This document shows positions 31,905-39,661 of a stretch of DNA of 64,000 nucleotides, one piece after another (within the stretch, counting starts at the first letter, position 1; every line of letters starts with the position of its first letter). The stretch is from Mesorhizobium zhangyense (GTDB taxonomy: Bacteria; Pseudomonadota; Alphaproteobacteria; Rhizobiales; Rhizobiaceae). Both the position numbers and the translations under genes were made by a program. The stretch covers positions 124,001 to 188,000 of the forward strand of contig NZ_JAAKZG010000004.1 of assembly GCF_011045115.1 (NCBI RefSeq). The letters run 5' to 3'. The notes under the pieces are model-generated. The model worked only from the letters and a program-made list of their open reading frames with translations, had not been told where the DNA came from and made no database searches.

Positions 31905-32780
31905 ATGAGCAAGGCCCTCGAACTCAAAGCACTCATCGACAGCGGCACCATCATTCAGGCTCCGGGCGCGCCCGACCCGCTCGTTGCCCGGATGGTGCAG
32001 CGCGCCGGTTTCCCCGCCGTCTACATGACCGGCTTCGGCGCCACCGCTTCACGGCTCGGATTGCCGGACATCGGCCTGCTCAGCCAGACGGAAATGACCA
32101 CCCATGCGCGCGATATGGCCCGGGCGGTCGACATTCCGATCATCGCCGATGCCGATACCGGCTATGGCGGCCCGGCAAACATCATGCGCACGGTTGAAGA
32201 ATACATCCAGGCCGGTGTCGCCGCGATCCATCTCGAAGACCAGCAGCTTCCCAAGCGCTGCGGCCAGCGCGCCGGCGTTCGCGTCATTTCGGCCGAGGAG
32301 AATGTCCGCCGGCTTCAGTGCGCGGTCGAATCGCGAAAGCAGAACCCGCTTCTGATCATCGCCCGTACCGACGCGATCCAGAGCGAAGGCATCGACGAGG
32401 CCATTCGCCGCGCCAAGCTCTACCAGGATGCCGGCGCTGACCTCGTCTTTGTCGACGGCATCAAGAAGATTGCCGACGTCGAAGCCGTCGCAAAGCATGT
32501 TTCCGGCCCGAAGGTCGTCAGCATCGTCGACGGCAACGAAACCATCGCGCTCACCGCTGCCGATCTGCAGGAAATGGGCTTCAACGTGGTCTTTTATGCA
32601 CTGTCGGCCCTGTTCAGTGCCGTCAAGGCGGTGGAAGACACGCTTACGGCCATGAAGCGGGACGGCACGCCCAAGAACCGTCAAAGCGACATGGTCACTT
32701 ATGCGCAGTTCAGCGAACTGACCGGACTTTCGGCCTATGACGCGCTTGATGATCGCTACGGCTGGTCGACACAACGATAA
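31905..32780 (+). CDS. Isocitrate lyase/PEP mutase superfamily protein (oxaloacetate decarboxylase or 2-methylisocitrate lyase-like)
   Basis: A 291-residue TIM-barrel enzyme. MTGFGATASRLGLPDIGLL, DADTGYGG with Mg-binding Asp residues, HLEDQQLPKRCGQRAG with the catalytic Cys loop, and IIARTDAIQSEGIDEAIRRAKLY are family hallmarks, and the Cys argues for C-C lyase rather than phosphonate chemistry. Length matches 2-methylisocitrate lyase (PrpB) and oxaloacetate decarboxylase homologs. No PrpC or PrpD lies nearby, so it is probably not part of the methylcitrate cycle. Cleavage of a 2,3-disubstituted malate or decarboxylation of a 2-ketodicarboxylate fits the acid-transport context. Confidence 0.88.
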   Translation: MSKALELKALIDSGTIIQAPGAPDPLVARMVQRAGFPAVYMTGFGATASRLGLPDIGLLSQTEMTTHARDMARAVDIPIIADADTGYGGPANIMRTVEEYIQAGVAAIHLEDQQLPKRCGQRAGVRVISAEENVRRLQCAVESRKQNPLLIIARTDAIQSEGIDEAIRRAKLYQDAGADLVFVDGIKKIADVEAVAKHVSGPKVVSIVDGNETIALTAADLQEMGFNVVFYALSALFSAVKAVEDTLTAMKRDGTPKNRQSDMVTYAQFSELTGLSAYDALDDRYGWSTQR

Positions 32781-32846
32781 GCTCGCGAACGGCAACAACT
32801 TTGAAGAGTCTATCGTCGCCTGTTCCCTGGCTCGGCGGTAGAATGT

Positions 32847-33602
32847 TCAACGATGGTCGCTGTAGCCGAGAGCAATGCCGATGGTACGGGCAGCCTCCAT
32901 CACGTCGACGGAGAACTGCTTGAGCTGTTTGCGCTTGATGCGTGAATCGGGGCCGGACATGCCGATCGCCCCGACGAGTTCGCCCGAGCGGCCGAGGACA
33001 GCGCATGCAACGGCTGCGATGCCATCGCGCCATTCGCCATGCAGAACGGCCGCATAGCCTTGCTGGCGCACAAGCTCGATATCCTGCTTCAACTCTTCTA
33101 CAGTCGTGCGGGTCGTGTCCGTATAGTGCTTCAGATGCGGCTGGAAGCGCTCAAGATAACTGTCGGGCATCTGGGCAAGCATTGCCTTGCCCGTGGCGAC
33201 GGTGAAGGCCGGGGCGCGCGATCCGACGCTGGTGTGGGCGCGGATATGATGGGCGCTCTCGATCTTGTCGAGGTAGATCACGTCGGTATCATCCAGCACC
33301 GACAGATGCACGGTCTCGCCGGTGATCTCGGCGAGCTTGGTCATTGCCGGGCGCGCGACCTTGGTCAGGTCCATGCGGCGAACCACATGATTGCCCAGTT
33401 CCCACATCTTCGTGGTCAGCTCGTAGGTGCTGTAGGGCGGGAGCTGGCGCACGTAACCTTGCTCCTGCAGCGTCACGAGCAGGCGGTGGACGTTGCTCTT
33501 GGTGAATTTGAGTTCGGTGGCAAGGTCGGTCACGCCTCGAGGCACTTCGCTGGTCGCGAGCGTCTCGAGGAGGCGTAGTCCCTTGATGAAGGCTTTGTCC
33601 AT
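32847..33602 (-). CDS. IclR family transcriptional regulator
   Basis: A 251-residue IclR regulator. The winged helix is in FIKGLRLLETLATSEVPRGVTDLATELKFTKSNVHRLLVTLQEQGYV (residues 4-52), and the effector domain includes LAEITGETVHLSVLDDTDVIYLDKIES and GIAAVACAVLGRSGELVGAIGMSGP. I use the ATG at 33602 (MDKAFIKG), where homology starts. It is the last gene in the direction of the PotA-PotBC-PotD unit, separated from potD by 109 bases that hold a strong hairpin. It is the only regulator near the 11-gene operon to the right, so it probably recognises the GTTCTATA-type palindromes at 37794 and 38001. Confidence 0.9.
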   Translation of the reverse strand: MDKAFIKGLRLLETLATSEVPRGVTDLATELKFTKSNVHRLLVTLQEQGYVRQLPPYSTYELTTKMWELGNHVVRRMDLTKVARPAMTKLAEITGETVHLSVLDDTDVIYLDKIESAHHIRAHTSVGSRAPAFTVATGKAMLAQMPDSYLERFQPHLKHYTDTTRTTVEELKQDIELVRQQGYAAVLHGEWRDGIAAVACAVLGRSGELVGAIGMSGPDSRIKRKQLKQFSVDVMEAARTIGIALGYSDHR

Positions 33603-33669
33603 TCCGCAACCGTTGAGTAACTCTTCCCGCTTCGCTCTAACACGGTGGTCGAATGGTTCCAACCGCAAC

Positions 33670-33696
33670 GGCCGCAGCAATGTTCCTGCTGCGGCC
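33670..33696. terminator. Strong hairpin between the PotD-like and IclR genes
   Basis: GGCCGCAGCA and TGCTGCGGCC form a perfect 10-bp stem with a 7-base loop just after the PotD stop. There is no long U run, so it may be a partial terminator or mRNA-stabilising stem that limits IclR expression relative to the transporter. Confidence 0.6.
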
Positions 33697-33711
33697 ACTG
33701 GTTTTCAGGTC

Positions 33712-34803
33712 TTATTGAGCAAGAAGTTCGTTCAGCTTTTCCTGGCCGTATTCCTCATTGGTCGATTTGCCGTCGGGTGAAGGGGCGCCCCAATAGTCCG
33801 GGCTCCACTCGATAGCCTTGGCGACGTTCTCCGGATTATTGGCCCAGTAAAGACTGACTTTCGGATCCGCGGCTGCGAAAACGAGCGGCGAAGGAACGGC
33901 CACGGGATAGAGCGTGGTGAGTTCGGCCGCGCGTTCGGCATCAAGGCGGTAGGACAGCAGCTTCAGCGCGTTATCGTAGTGCGGCGAACCCTTCGGGATC
34001 GAGAAGAAGTCGTAATAGACGAAGCCCTCGTTCCAGGTCATGTTGACCGGAGCGCCCTCGACAACGATGAGGTTGTTGATGCGGCCGGCGTAGGCCATGC
34101 ACATGTCGGCTTCACCATCGAGCAGCAGCTGCGGTGCCTGGGCGGCGGTCGTCCACCACTTCGAGACATGCGGCTTGATCTCGGCGATCTTCTTCAGCGC
34201 GCGTTCCATGTCGATCGGATAGAGCTTTTCCTTCTCGACGCCATCGGCCATCAAGGCCGCCTCGAACACGAATCGCGGCCATGCCGGCAGGCAGCGCTTG
34301 CCGGGAAACTTTTCGACATTCCAGAAGTCGGCCCAGTTCTGCGGCGTTTCGGCAGTGTATTTTTCGGTCTGGTAAGCTAACGTGACGCCAATGACCTGGA
34401 GCGCGATGCCCTTCGGGCGCTTCAGATTGTCAGGCATGGAAGCGAGCGTCTTTTGTGCGCCCTCGGAAAGCTTGGAATAGTCGATGTCGGCGAGGCAGCA
34501 ATCGCCGAGCAGCTTCGTCTCCTGGTCGAAGATGAAGGTCAGGTCCCACTCGGTCTTGCCTGCTTCCACCTGCGCCTTGATGCGCGGCCCGCTGCGGGCT
34601 TCCTGCACGGTGACGACCTTGATGCCGGTCTCTTTCTCGAACGGGTCATACATGACCTGGCGCAGAGCTTCGCCATAAGCGCCGCCCGGGTCCTGCATGA
34701 TGACGACATTGTCCTGCGCAAAGGCAGCACCGGCTGCCATGGTCAAAAGTGCAGTGCCGGCGATGCCGGATGCGAGGCGCTTCCATCTGCTTGTAAAAGT
34801 CAT
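33712..34803 (-). CDS. Polyamine/opine-type ABC transporter substrate-binding protein (PotD-like)
   Basis: A 363-residue extracellular solute-binding protein family 1 member. Residues 1-29 are a Sec signal (two basic residues, hydrophobic core, AGAAFAQ cleavage region). The mature N-terminus DNVVIMQDPGGAYGEALRQVMYDPFEKETGIKV is characteristic of the PotD/spermidine-putrescine and related group. It is encoded after the fused permease with 32 bases between. Although family annotation says polyamine, rhizobial members of this branch bind opines, aminophosphonates or other small charged organics, so I leave the ligand open. Co-location with the 11-gene catabolic array implies its ligand is the substrate of that array. 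Confidence 0.9.
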   Translation of the reverse strand: MTFTSRWKRLASGIAGTALLTMAAGAAFAQDNVVIMQDPGGAYGEALRQVMYDPFEKETGIKVVTVQEARSGPRIKAQVEAGKTEWDLTFIFDQETKLLGDCCLADIDYSKLSEGAQKTLASMPDNLKRPKGIALQVIGVTLAYQTEKYTAETPQNWADFWNVEKFPGKRCLPAWPRFVFEAALMADGVEKEKLYPIDMERALKKIAEIKPHVSKWWTTAAQAPQLLLDGEADMCMAYAGRINNLIVVEGAPVNMTWNEGFVYYDFFSIPKGSPHYDNALKLLSYRLDAERAAELTTLYPVAVPSPLVFAAADPKVSLYWANNPENVAKAIEWSPDYWGAPSPDGKSTNEEYGQEKLNELLAQ

Positions 34804-34835
34804 GCTTCATTTCCCTCCGATTGAAATCTGTTCTC

Positions 34836-36629
34836 TCAAATCGCCCCGCGAGATCGTGCAAGCACGGGTCGCGCCAGGGCGATTCCACCCACCACCAGCA
34901 ACACCTCGAGCGTCGAGACGACGGCCAGAACGGGGTTGAGCTGATAATTCACATCCGCCCACAGCCTGAGCGGCAGCGTTTTGAGCTGCGCGCTCGACAG
35001 GAAGAGCGAGAGCACGAGCTCGTCAAACGAATGCAGGAACGCAAAGAAGGCGGCGGCGGCCACGCCCGGCGCGATCGCCGGCAAGGTTACGGTGCGAAAC
35101 ACCCGCAACGGCGAAGCGCCGTGAACCGCGGCAGCCTGCTCAAGCCTTGGGTCGACGCCCTGCAGAGACGCGGCGATGACCACCACCACGAGCGGAATGC
35201 CTCCAATTGCATGGGCAGCGGCCAGGCCCCAGGTGGTGCCGACCATGTCGAAGCGCAGGAACAGGCTGTAGAGCGACAGGCCGAGCACCACCGGTGGTAC
35301 GATCACCGGGCTGACCAGAAGCAGCATGACGGCCGTCTTGCCCTTGAAGGTGCCGCGAACGACGCCCATCGCCGCCGCGGTTCCAAGCGTCACGGCAAGT
35401 GCGGAAGACATCAGCGCGATCGTCAGGGAGTTGAAGAACGCGGCCATCCACTCGGGATCGGAGAAGAATTTTTCGTACCAGCGCAGGGAGAAACCGGGCG
35501 GCGGGAAGGTGAGAAAACTCGCCTTGCTGAAGGAAATGATCATGACCACGATGATCGGCACCATCAGCGCCAGGACGACGAAGCCGCCCATAAGACGCAC
35601 GGTCCACGTGCCGAAGCTTGCCGGAAGCCGCCCAACGAGGCGCAACAGCGGCCAGCCTATCGCGTCGGCGAAGAATGTGCCGATGGAGCGCTGGCGGGCG
35701 CTCTTGTCACGCCCGCGGGTTTCGGATGGTGTGGGCGTCGCCTCAACGAGCTTGCCGCCTCCCCAGATGAACTCGTAGCCGAGGAATTTTCCGGCAACCG
35801 CCACTACGCCGAGCGTGATCGTGAGAAGCACGACGGCTAGTGCCTGCAGAAAGCCTTCGCTCGTCGCGAAGTCGGCCTGCTGCGTGATGTGCATTGCAAA
35901 CATCTGGTCGGCTGGGCCGCCGAGAAGGGTCGGCGTGATGAAGAACCCGAGTGCGGTAACGAATACGATAAGCACCCCTGCGCCGATGCCCGGAAGCGTG
36001 AGCGGCAGCAGCACGCGCCAGAACACGGCCAGCGGGCCGGCGCCGCTTGCAAGGGCTGCGCGCTTGAGGCTCGGATCGAGCCGCGAGACGCTCGAATAGA
36101 TGCTCAGGACCATCAAGGGCAGCAGGACCGCGGTCATGCCGAGAAGAACGCTTCCTCGGTTGAACAACAGCTGCGCAGGCTCATCGAGAATGCCGAGCCA
36201 GATCGCCAGCTTGTTGATCGGTCCGTTGCGGCCGAGCAGCACCATCCAGGCATAGGTGCGAATGAGGATGGCGATGAAATAGGGAAGCACGATCGCCGTT
36301 GCTATCAGCACCTGTACGATGCCCTTGCTACGATGGATCAGCAGGGCCGTGGGATATCCGAAGAGAAGGCACAGGAAGGCGACCGTCGCCGATATCTTGA
36401 TCGTGCGGACGAGAGAGTCCCAATAAAGCGAGACGGCGAAGACGCGCTCGAAATGCGTCGCCCAGCTCGGTCCGCTGAGGCTGATCCGGACGAGATCGAA
36501 CAGCGGAAGCAGGTAAATGAAGGCAAGAAAACATGCAGCCGGCACAAGCAGCCACACCGGCTTCCTTAGCTGTTCCGAAAAGGACGCCGCGCGCGCGCCG
36601 CGCAACGAACCCGCGACCGCCATACTCAT
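34836..36629 (-). CDS. Fused ABC transporter permease (PotB and PotC type domains in one chain)
   Basis: A 597-residue membrane protein containing two complete binding-protein-dependent permease domains. The PotB-like half spans about residues 20-290, with the EAA-like loop RAALASGAGPLAVFWRVLLPLTLPGI. The PotC-like half spans about 325-590, with QAAAVHGASPLRVFRTVTLPAIAPGV. A charged linker of some 40 residues joins them. PotB and PotC are normally separate proteins of about 280 residues, so this is a gene fusion giving a fixed 1:1 channel. The ATG at 36629 overlaps the stop of the ATPase gene (ATGA). It partners PotA upstream and PotD downstream. Confidence 0.92.
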   Translation of the reverse strand: MSMAVAGSLRGARAASFSEQLRKPVWLLVPAACFLAFIYLLPLFDLVRISLSGPSWATHFERVFAVSLYWDSLVRTIKISATVAFLCLLFGYPTALLIHRSKGIVQVLIATAIVLPYFIAILIRTYAWMVLLGRNGPINKLAIWLGILDEPAQLLFNRGSVLLGMTAVLLPLMVLSIYSSVSRLDPSLKRAALASGAGPLAVFWRVLLPLTLPGIGAGVLIVFVTALGFFITPTLLGGPADQMFAMHITQQADFATSEGFLQALAVVLLTITLGVVAVAGKFLGYEFIWGGGKLVEATPTPSETRGRDKSARQRSIGTFFADAIGWPLLRLVGRLPASFGTWTVRLMGGFVVLALMVPIIVVMIISFSKASFLTFPPPGFSLRWYEKFFSDPEWMAAFFNSLTIALMSSALAVTLGTAAAMGVVRGTFKGKTAVMLLLVSPVIVPPVVLGLSLYSLFLRFDMVGTTWGLAAAHAIGGIPLVVVVIAASLQGVDPRLEQAAAVHGASPLRVFRTVTLPAIAPGVAAAAFFAFLHSFDELVLSLFLSSAQLKTLPLRLWADVNYQLNPVLAVVSTLEVLLVVGGIALARPVLARSRGAI

Positions 36630-37777
36630 GCGAGCACCCAGCAGTCTTCCGCACCCCAGCTGACATGAATGGTGTCGCCCGGCGAAGGCATGGCGCGGCC
36701 GGCGATGTCCGAGCAACGGATGAGCAGCGTCTCGCCGCTTTCCATCTTCGCTTCGATACGAAGGATTTCGCCCAGGAAAATGGCCGATGTAACGGTCGCT
36801 TGCGTGGTGTTGGACGCAGGCTCGTTTGAGATGGCGATCCGTTCCGGCCGGACCAGAACCGTGGCGCGGCCGACGTCGATCGCATTGCGGCTTTCGGCAT
36901 TGAAGACGTAGCCGGCCTTGTTCTTCAAGGTCATGGTCGAGCCGCGCTTCTGGACGATCTCGGCTTCGATCAGGTTCGATTCGCCGACGAAAGACGCAAC
37001 GAAGCGCGTTTCCGGGTGGCGATAGAGTTCCACTGGAGTTGCGACCTGAACGATCTTTCCGGCGTCGAGCACAGCGATGCGGTCGCTCATGGTCAGCGCC
37101 TCGCCCTGATCGTGGGTGACGAAGAGAATGGTGCTGCCGATCGTCTGGTGGAGTTCGCGGATTTCGATCTGGATGGATTCGCGCAGACGGCGATCGAGTG
37201 CGCTGAGCGGTTCGTCCATGAGCACCACTTTGGGGCGCATGACGATCGCTCTTGCAATAGCGACACGCTGCTGCTGGCCGCCACTCATCTGCGAGGGCGT
37301 CTTCAGGGCATGTTCGGAAAGGCGCATGATCTCGAGCGTCTCGGCGACGCGACGCTCCGTCGTCTCACGGTCCATGCCGGCCATACGGAGCGGGAAGCCA
37401 ACATTCTGCGACACCGTCATGTTGGGAAAGAGAGCATAGCTCTGGAAGACCATTCCGAATCCACGCCTGTGGGTCGGAACGTGATGGATCGGCTTGCCGT
37501 CGACCAGAATCTCGCCGCTGTCGAGCTTCTGAAAACCGGCAATCAGGTTCAGCAGCGTGGTCTTGCCGCTGCCGCTGGGGCCCAGAAGGGTGATGAATTC
37601 ACCGGGTTGTATCGTCAGGCTGATGTCGTCGGCGGCACAGAAAGGTCCGTAACGCTTGGTGACGTTCGCAACTTCGATGCTACTGCCTATTGCCTGGAAG
37701 ACACGTCCAGAAGAGTTGCCAGCCTGTTCGGCAATATGTTGCCGGCGCTCTGCGCGCCCCGCCAATCCGTCCGTCAT
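36626..37777 (-). CDS. ABC transporter ATP-binding protein (PotA type)
   Basis: A 383-residue ABC ATPase with a C-terminal TOBE domain. Walker A is GPSGSGKTT (about residues 60-68), Q-loop VFQSYALFPNMTV, signature MSGGQQQRVAIARAI, Walker B VVLMDEPLSALD and switch region FVTHDQGEALTMSD. The regulatory TOBE part covers roughly residues 290-383. I take the ATG at 37777 (MTDGLAG), with GGGAGGAG correctly spaced. It is the first gene of the leftward transporter unit, and a perfect 17-bp palindrome (37794-37810) sits just 5-prime of its ribosome site, so repression at that point is likely. Confidence 0.93.
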   Translation of the reverse strand: MTDGLAGRAERRQHIAEQAGNSSGRVFQAIGSSIEVANVTKRYGPFCAADDISLTIQPGEFITLLGPSGSGKTTLLNLIAGFQKLDSGEILVDGKPIHHVPTHRRGFGMVFQSYALFPNMTVSQNVGFPLRMAGMDRETTERRVAETLEIMRLSEHALKTPSQMSGGQQQRVAIARAIVMRPKVVLMDEPLSALDRRLRESIQIEIRELHQTIGSTILFVTHDQGEALTMSDRIAVLDAGKIVQVATPVELYRHPETRFVASFVGESNLIEAEIVQKRGSTMTLKNKAGYVFNAESRNAIDVGRATVLVRPERIAISNEPASNTTQATVTSAIFLGEILRIEAKMESGETLLIRCSDIAGRAMPSPGDTIHVSWGAEDCWVLA

Positions 37778-37793
37778 CTTTTCTCCTCCCAGC

Positions 37794-37810
37794 GTTCTAT
37801 AATATAGAAC
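37794..37810. promoter_or_regulatory. Candidate operator GTTCTATA-A-TATAGAAC
   Basis: A perfect 8+1+8 inverted repeat 17 bases upstream of the PotA ATG, almost touching the GGGAGGAG ribosome site. A TTGACA hexamer is present on the minus strand at 37853-37848. Its twin is at 38001-38017. The IclR protein encoded at 32847-33602 is the likeliest binder, by position. Confidence 0.7.
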
Positions 37811-37955
37811 ACAGTTCCGCATTTATCTTCGGGGCGGACGATCAGCTTGTCAAGCACGGTCTGCAATCCAGCGAATTCGAGGGAATTATTCAATCGAAAC
37901 AACGGCATTCGTTGCGGCTCCATCGAAGACCGTGTTTACGGCCCCGATTGCCCGA

Positions 37956-37985
37956 TTGACAGAAAGCAAATGCTACGGCTATGCT
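37956..37985 (+). promoter_or_regulatory. Probable sigma-70-like promoter of the 11-gene operon
   Basis: TTGACA at 37956-37961 is followed after 18 bases by TATGCT at 37980-37985. Transcription would start near 37992, so the palindrome at 38001-38017 would cover the early transcribed region, a classic repressor position. Confidence 0.5.
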
Positions 37986-38000
37986 ATTTTTCAGAATAAC

Positions 38001-38017
38001 GTTCTATATTGTAGAAC
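38001..38017. promoter_or_regulatory. Candidate operator GTTCTA-N5-TAGAAC (second copy)
   Basis: GTTCTATATTGTAGAAC shares both 6-base arms and the 17-base length with the copy at 37794. It lies 58 bases upstream of the first gene of the rightward array, so one regulator could control transporter and enzymes together. Confidence 0.68.
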
Positions 38018-38075
38018 AAATTTGCTGATAGGTTCGGATGAACCGTGGTGAGCCTTCAAGGCTCGGGAGGAAATC

Positions 38076-38885
38076 GTGCACACTGACCTGGAGGCTTTGG
38101 CCAGGCAGATCGAGCCTGGAATGCGCATCGCACTGCCGGTGGACTATGCCGGTGTCTCGATGGCGATGACCCGGCCGATCATAGATCATGGCGCGAGCGA
38201 TCTCGATCTCGTCTGCGTGCCGACCGGCGGCCTGCAGGTCGATATGCTGGTCGGCGCCGGCTTGGTGCGTTCGGTGGAGACAAGTGCGGTGTCGCTTGGC
38301 GAAGCCGGAGGCGCGCCGCGTTTCAATCAAGCCGTGAGGGACGGCTCCATCGGCCTGCGCGATGCGACCTGCCCGGCCATCCATGCCGGCCTGATGGCGG
38401 CGCAGAAAGGCAGCCCGTTTACGGCCATGCGTGGATTGATCGGTACGGACATTCTCAAGAACCGCGACGACTGGCGCGTCATCGACAATCCTTTCGCGCA
38501 AAGCGGCGACCCGATCGTGCTGATCCCGGCGATCCATCCTGACATCGCCATCTTTCATGCGCCGATGGCCGATCGCTTCGGAAATGTCTGGATCGGCCGG
38601 AGGCGTGAACTCGCTGCGATGGCCTATGCGTCGAAAATGACCTTCGTGACCGTGGAGCGCATCGTCGACGAAAGCCTGCTCGCCAGCGAAACGTTGGCGG
38701 CGGGTACCCTTCCTGCGCTCTATGTGAGCGAGATCGCCGTCGCGCCGCGCGGCGCCTGGCCTTACGGCCTGTGGGGCGAATACCAGACCGACACGGCCGA
38801 ACTCCTGCGCTACGCCAAGGCCGCGCGCACTGCCGAGGGGTTTGCTGCCTATATGAGCGGCGCCGTTACGGAGCCTGCCCAATGA
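38076..38885 (+). CDS. Family I CoA-transferase-like protein, alpha subunit (GctA/IpdA-like)
   Basis: A 269-residue alpha subunit of the family I CoA-transferase fold. It has the N-terminal Rossmann-like part with VPTGGLQVDMLVGAGLVRSVETS and the central PIVLIPAIHPDIAIFHAPMADRFGNVWIG, both as in glutaconate CoA-transferase A and IpdA. The start is a GTG at 38076 with GGGAGGAAATC upstream. It is the first gene of a tightly packed 11-gene array. Family relatives either transfer CoA between acids or, in the IpdAB branch of steroid breakdown, hydrolyse a ring C-C bond of a CoA thioester. Which applies here is not decided by the sequence. Confidence 0.85.
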   Translation: MHTDLEALARQIEPGMRIALPVDYAGVSMAMTRPIIDHGASDLDLVCVPTGGLQVDMLVGAGLVRSVETSAVSLGEAGGAPRFNQAVRDGSIGLRDATCPAIHAGLMAAQKGSPFTAMRGLIGTDILKNRDDWRVIDNPFAQSGDPIVLIPAIHPDIAIFHAPMADRFGNVWIGRRRELAAMAYASKMTFVTVERIVDESLLASETLAAGTLPALYVSEIAVAPRGAWPYGLWGEYQTDTAELLRYAKAARTAEGFAAYMSGAVTEPAQ

Positions 38886-39649
38886 CGGCGCCCGTTTCTG
38901 CCCGCGAAATCCTGATCTGCTCGATCGCCAAATTGCTGGACGGCAGCCGGCACGTCGCGGTCGGCGCATCCTCCCCCATACCGGCCGCGGGCGCGATGTT
39001 GCTGCGCGCACTCAAGGACGAGATGCGCGCCGAAAAGGTGCGTGTCTCGATCCTGGGCTCGGTCGAACACAATTTCTTCACCAACGGTTCGGCCGAACTG
39101 TTCGACTGTGCCGGACAAGGGCGTATCGACGCCTTTTTCCTTGGTGGCGGGCAGATCGACGGGGTGGGCAACATCAACCTCGTCGGCGTCGGCGATTACC
39201 CCCGGTCGAGCGTGCGCTGGCCGGGTTCCTTTGGTTCTGCCTATCTCTACTTCGTCGTGCCGCGCGTGATCCTGTTTCGCGAGGAGCACACGCCCCGTGT
39301 TTTCGTCGACCGCGTCGATTTCATCAGCGCGCCCGGTGTCAGTGAGCCTGGCGTCTACCGCACCGGCGGGCCCTACGCGCTTTTGACGGGCAAGGGGCTG
39401 TTCAGTTTCGATCGCACACGTCCCGGATTTCGGCTGGAGAGTGTCCACCCCGGCCACTCGCTCAAAGAAATCAAGGAAGCGACCGGGTTTGAGTTTGACC
39501 ATAACGACGATCTCTCGATCACCCCTACCCCGGATGCAGCCACGCTAAAACTGTTGCGCGGCCGGGTGCTGGACGAGCTTCATGAAACCTATCCGGATTT
39601 CGCCGCACAGATGCGCCGGGAAATCTCGGCTGGGGCCACCTCCGCCTGA
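38882..39649 (+). CDS. Family I CoA-transferase-like protein, beta subunit (GctB/IpdB-like)
   Basis: A 255-residue beta subunit, started at the ATG overlapping the alpha stop (ATGA). GGGQIDGVGNINLVGVGD around residues 95-112 is the glycine-rich motif shared with GctB and IpdB, and YRTGGPYALLTGKGLFSF and VHPGHSLKEIKEATGFEF are the usual C-terminal motifs. I do not see the SENG-type motif with the glutamate that forms the CoA thioester in true transferases; the corresponding region reads GSAELFDCAGQGRID. That would fit a non-transferase role like the IpdAB hydrolases, but the comparison is by memory. Confidence 0.83.
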   Translation: MTAPVSAREILICSIAKLLDGSRHVAVGASSPIPAAGAMLLRALKDEMRAEKVRVSILGSVEHNFFTNGSAELFDCAGQGRIDAFFLGGGQIDGVGNINLVGVGDYPRSSVRWPGSFGSAYLYFVVPRVILFREEHTPRVFVDRVDFISAPGVSEPGVYRTGGPYALLTGKGLFSFDRTRPGFRLESVHPGHSLKEIKEATGFEFDHNDDLSITPTPDAATLKLLRGRVLDELHETYPDFAAQMRREISAGATSA

Positions 39650-39661
39650 TGACTGGAATGC

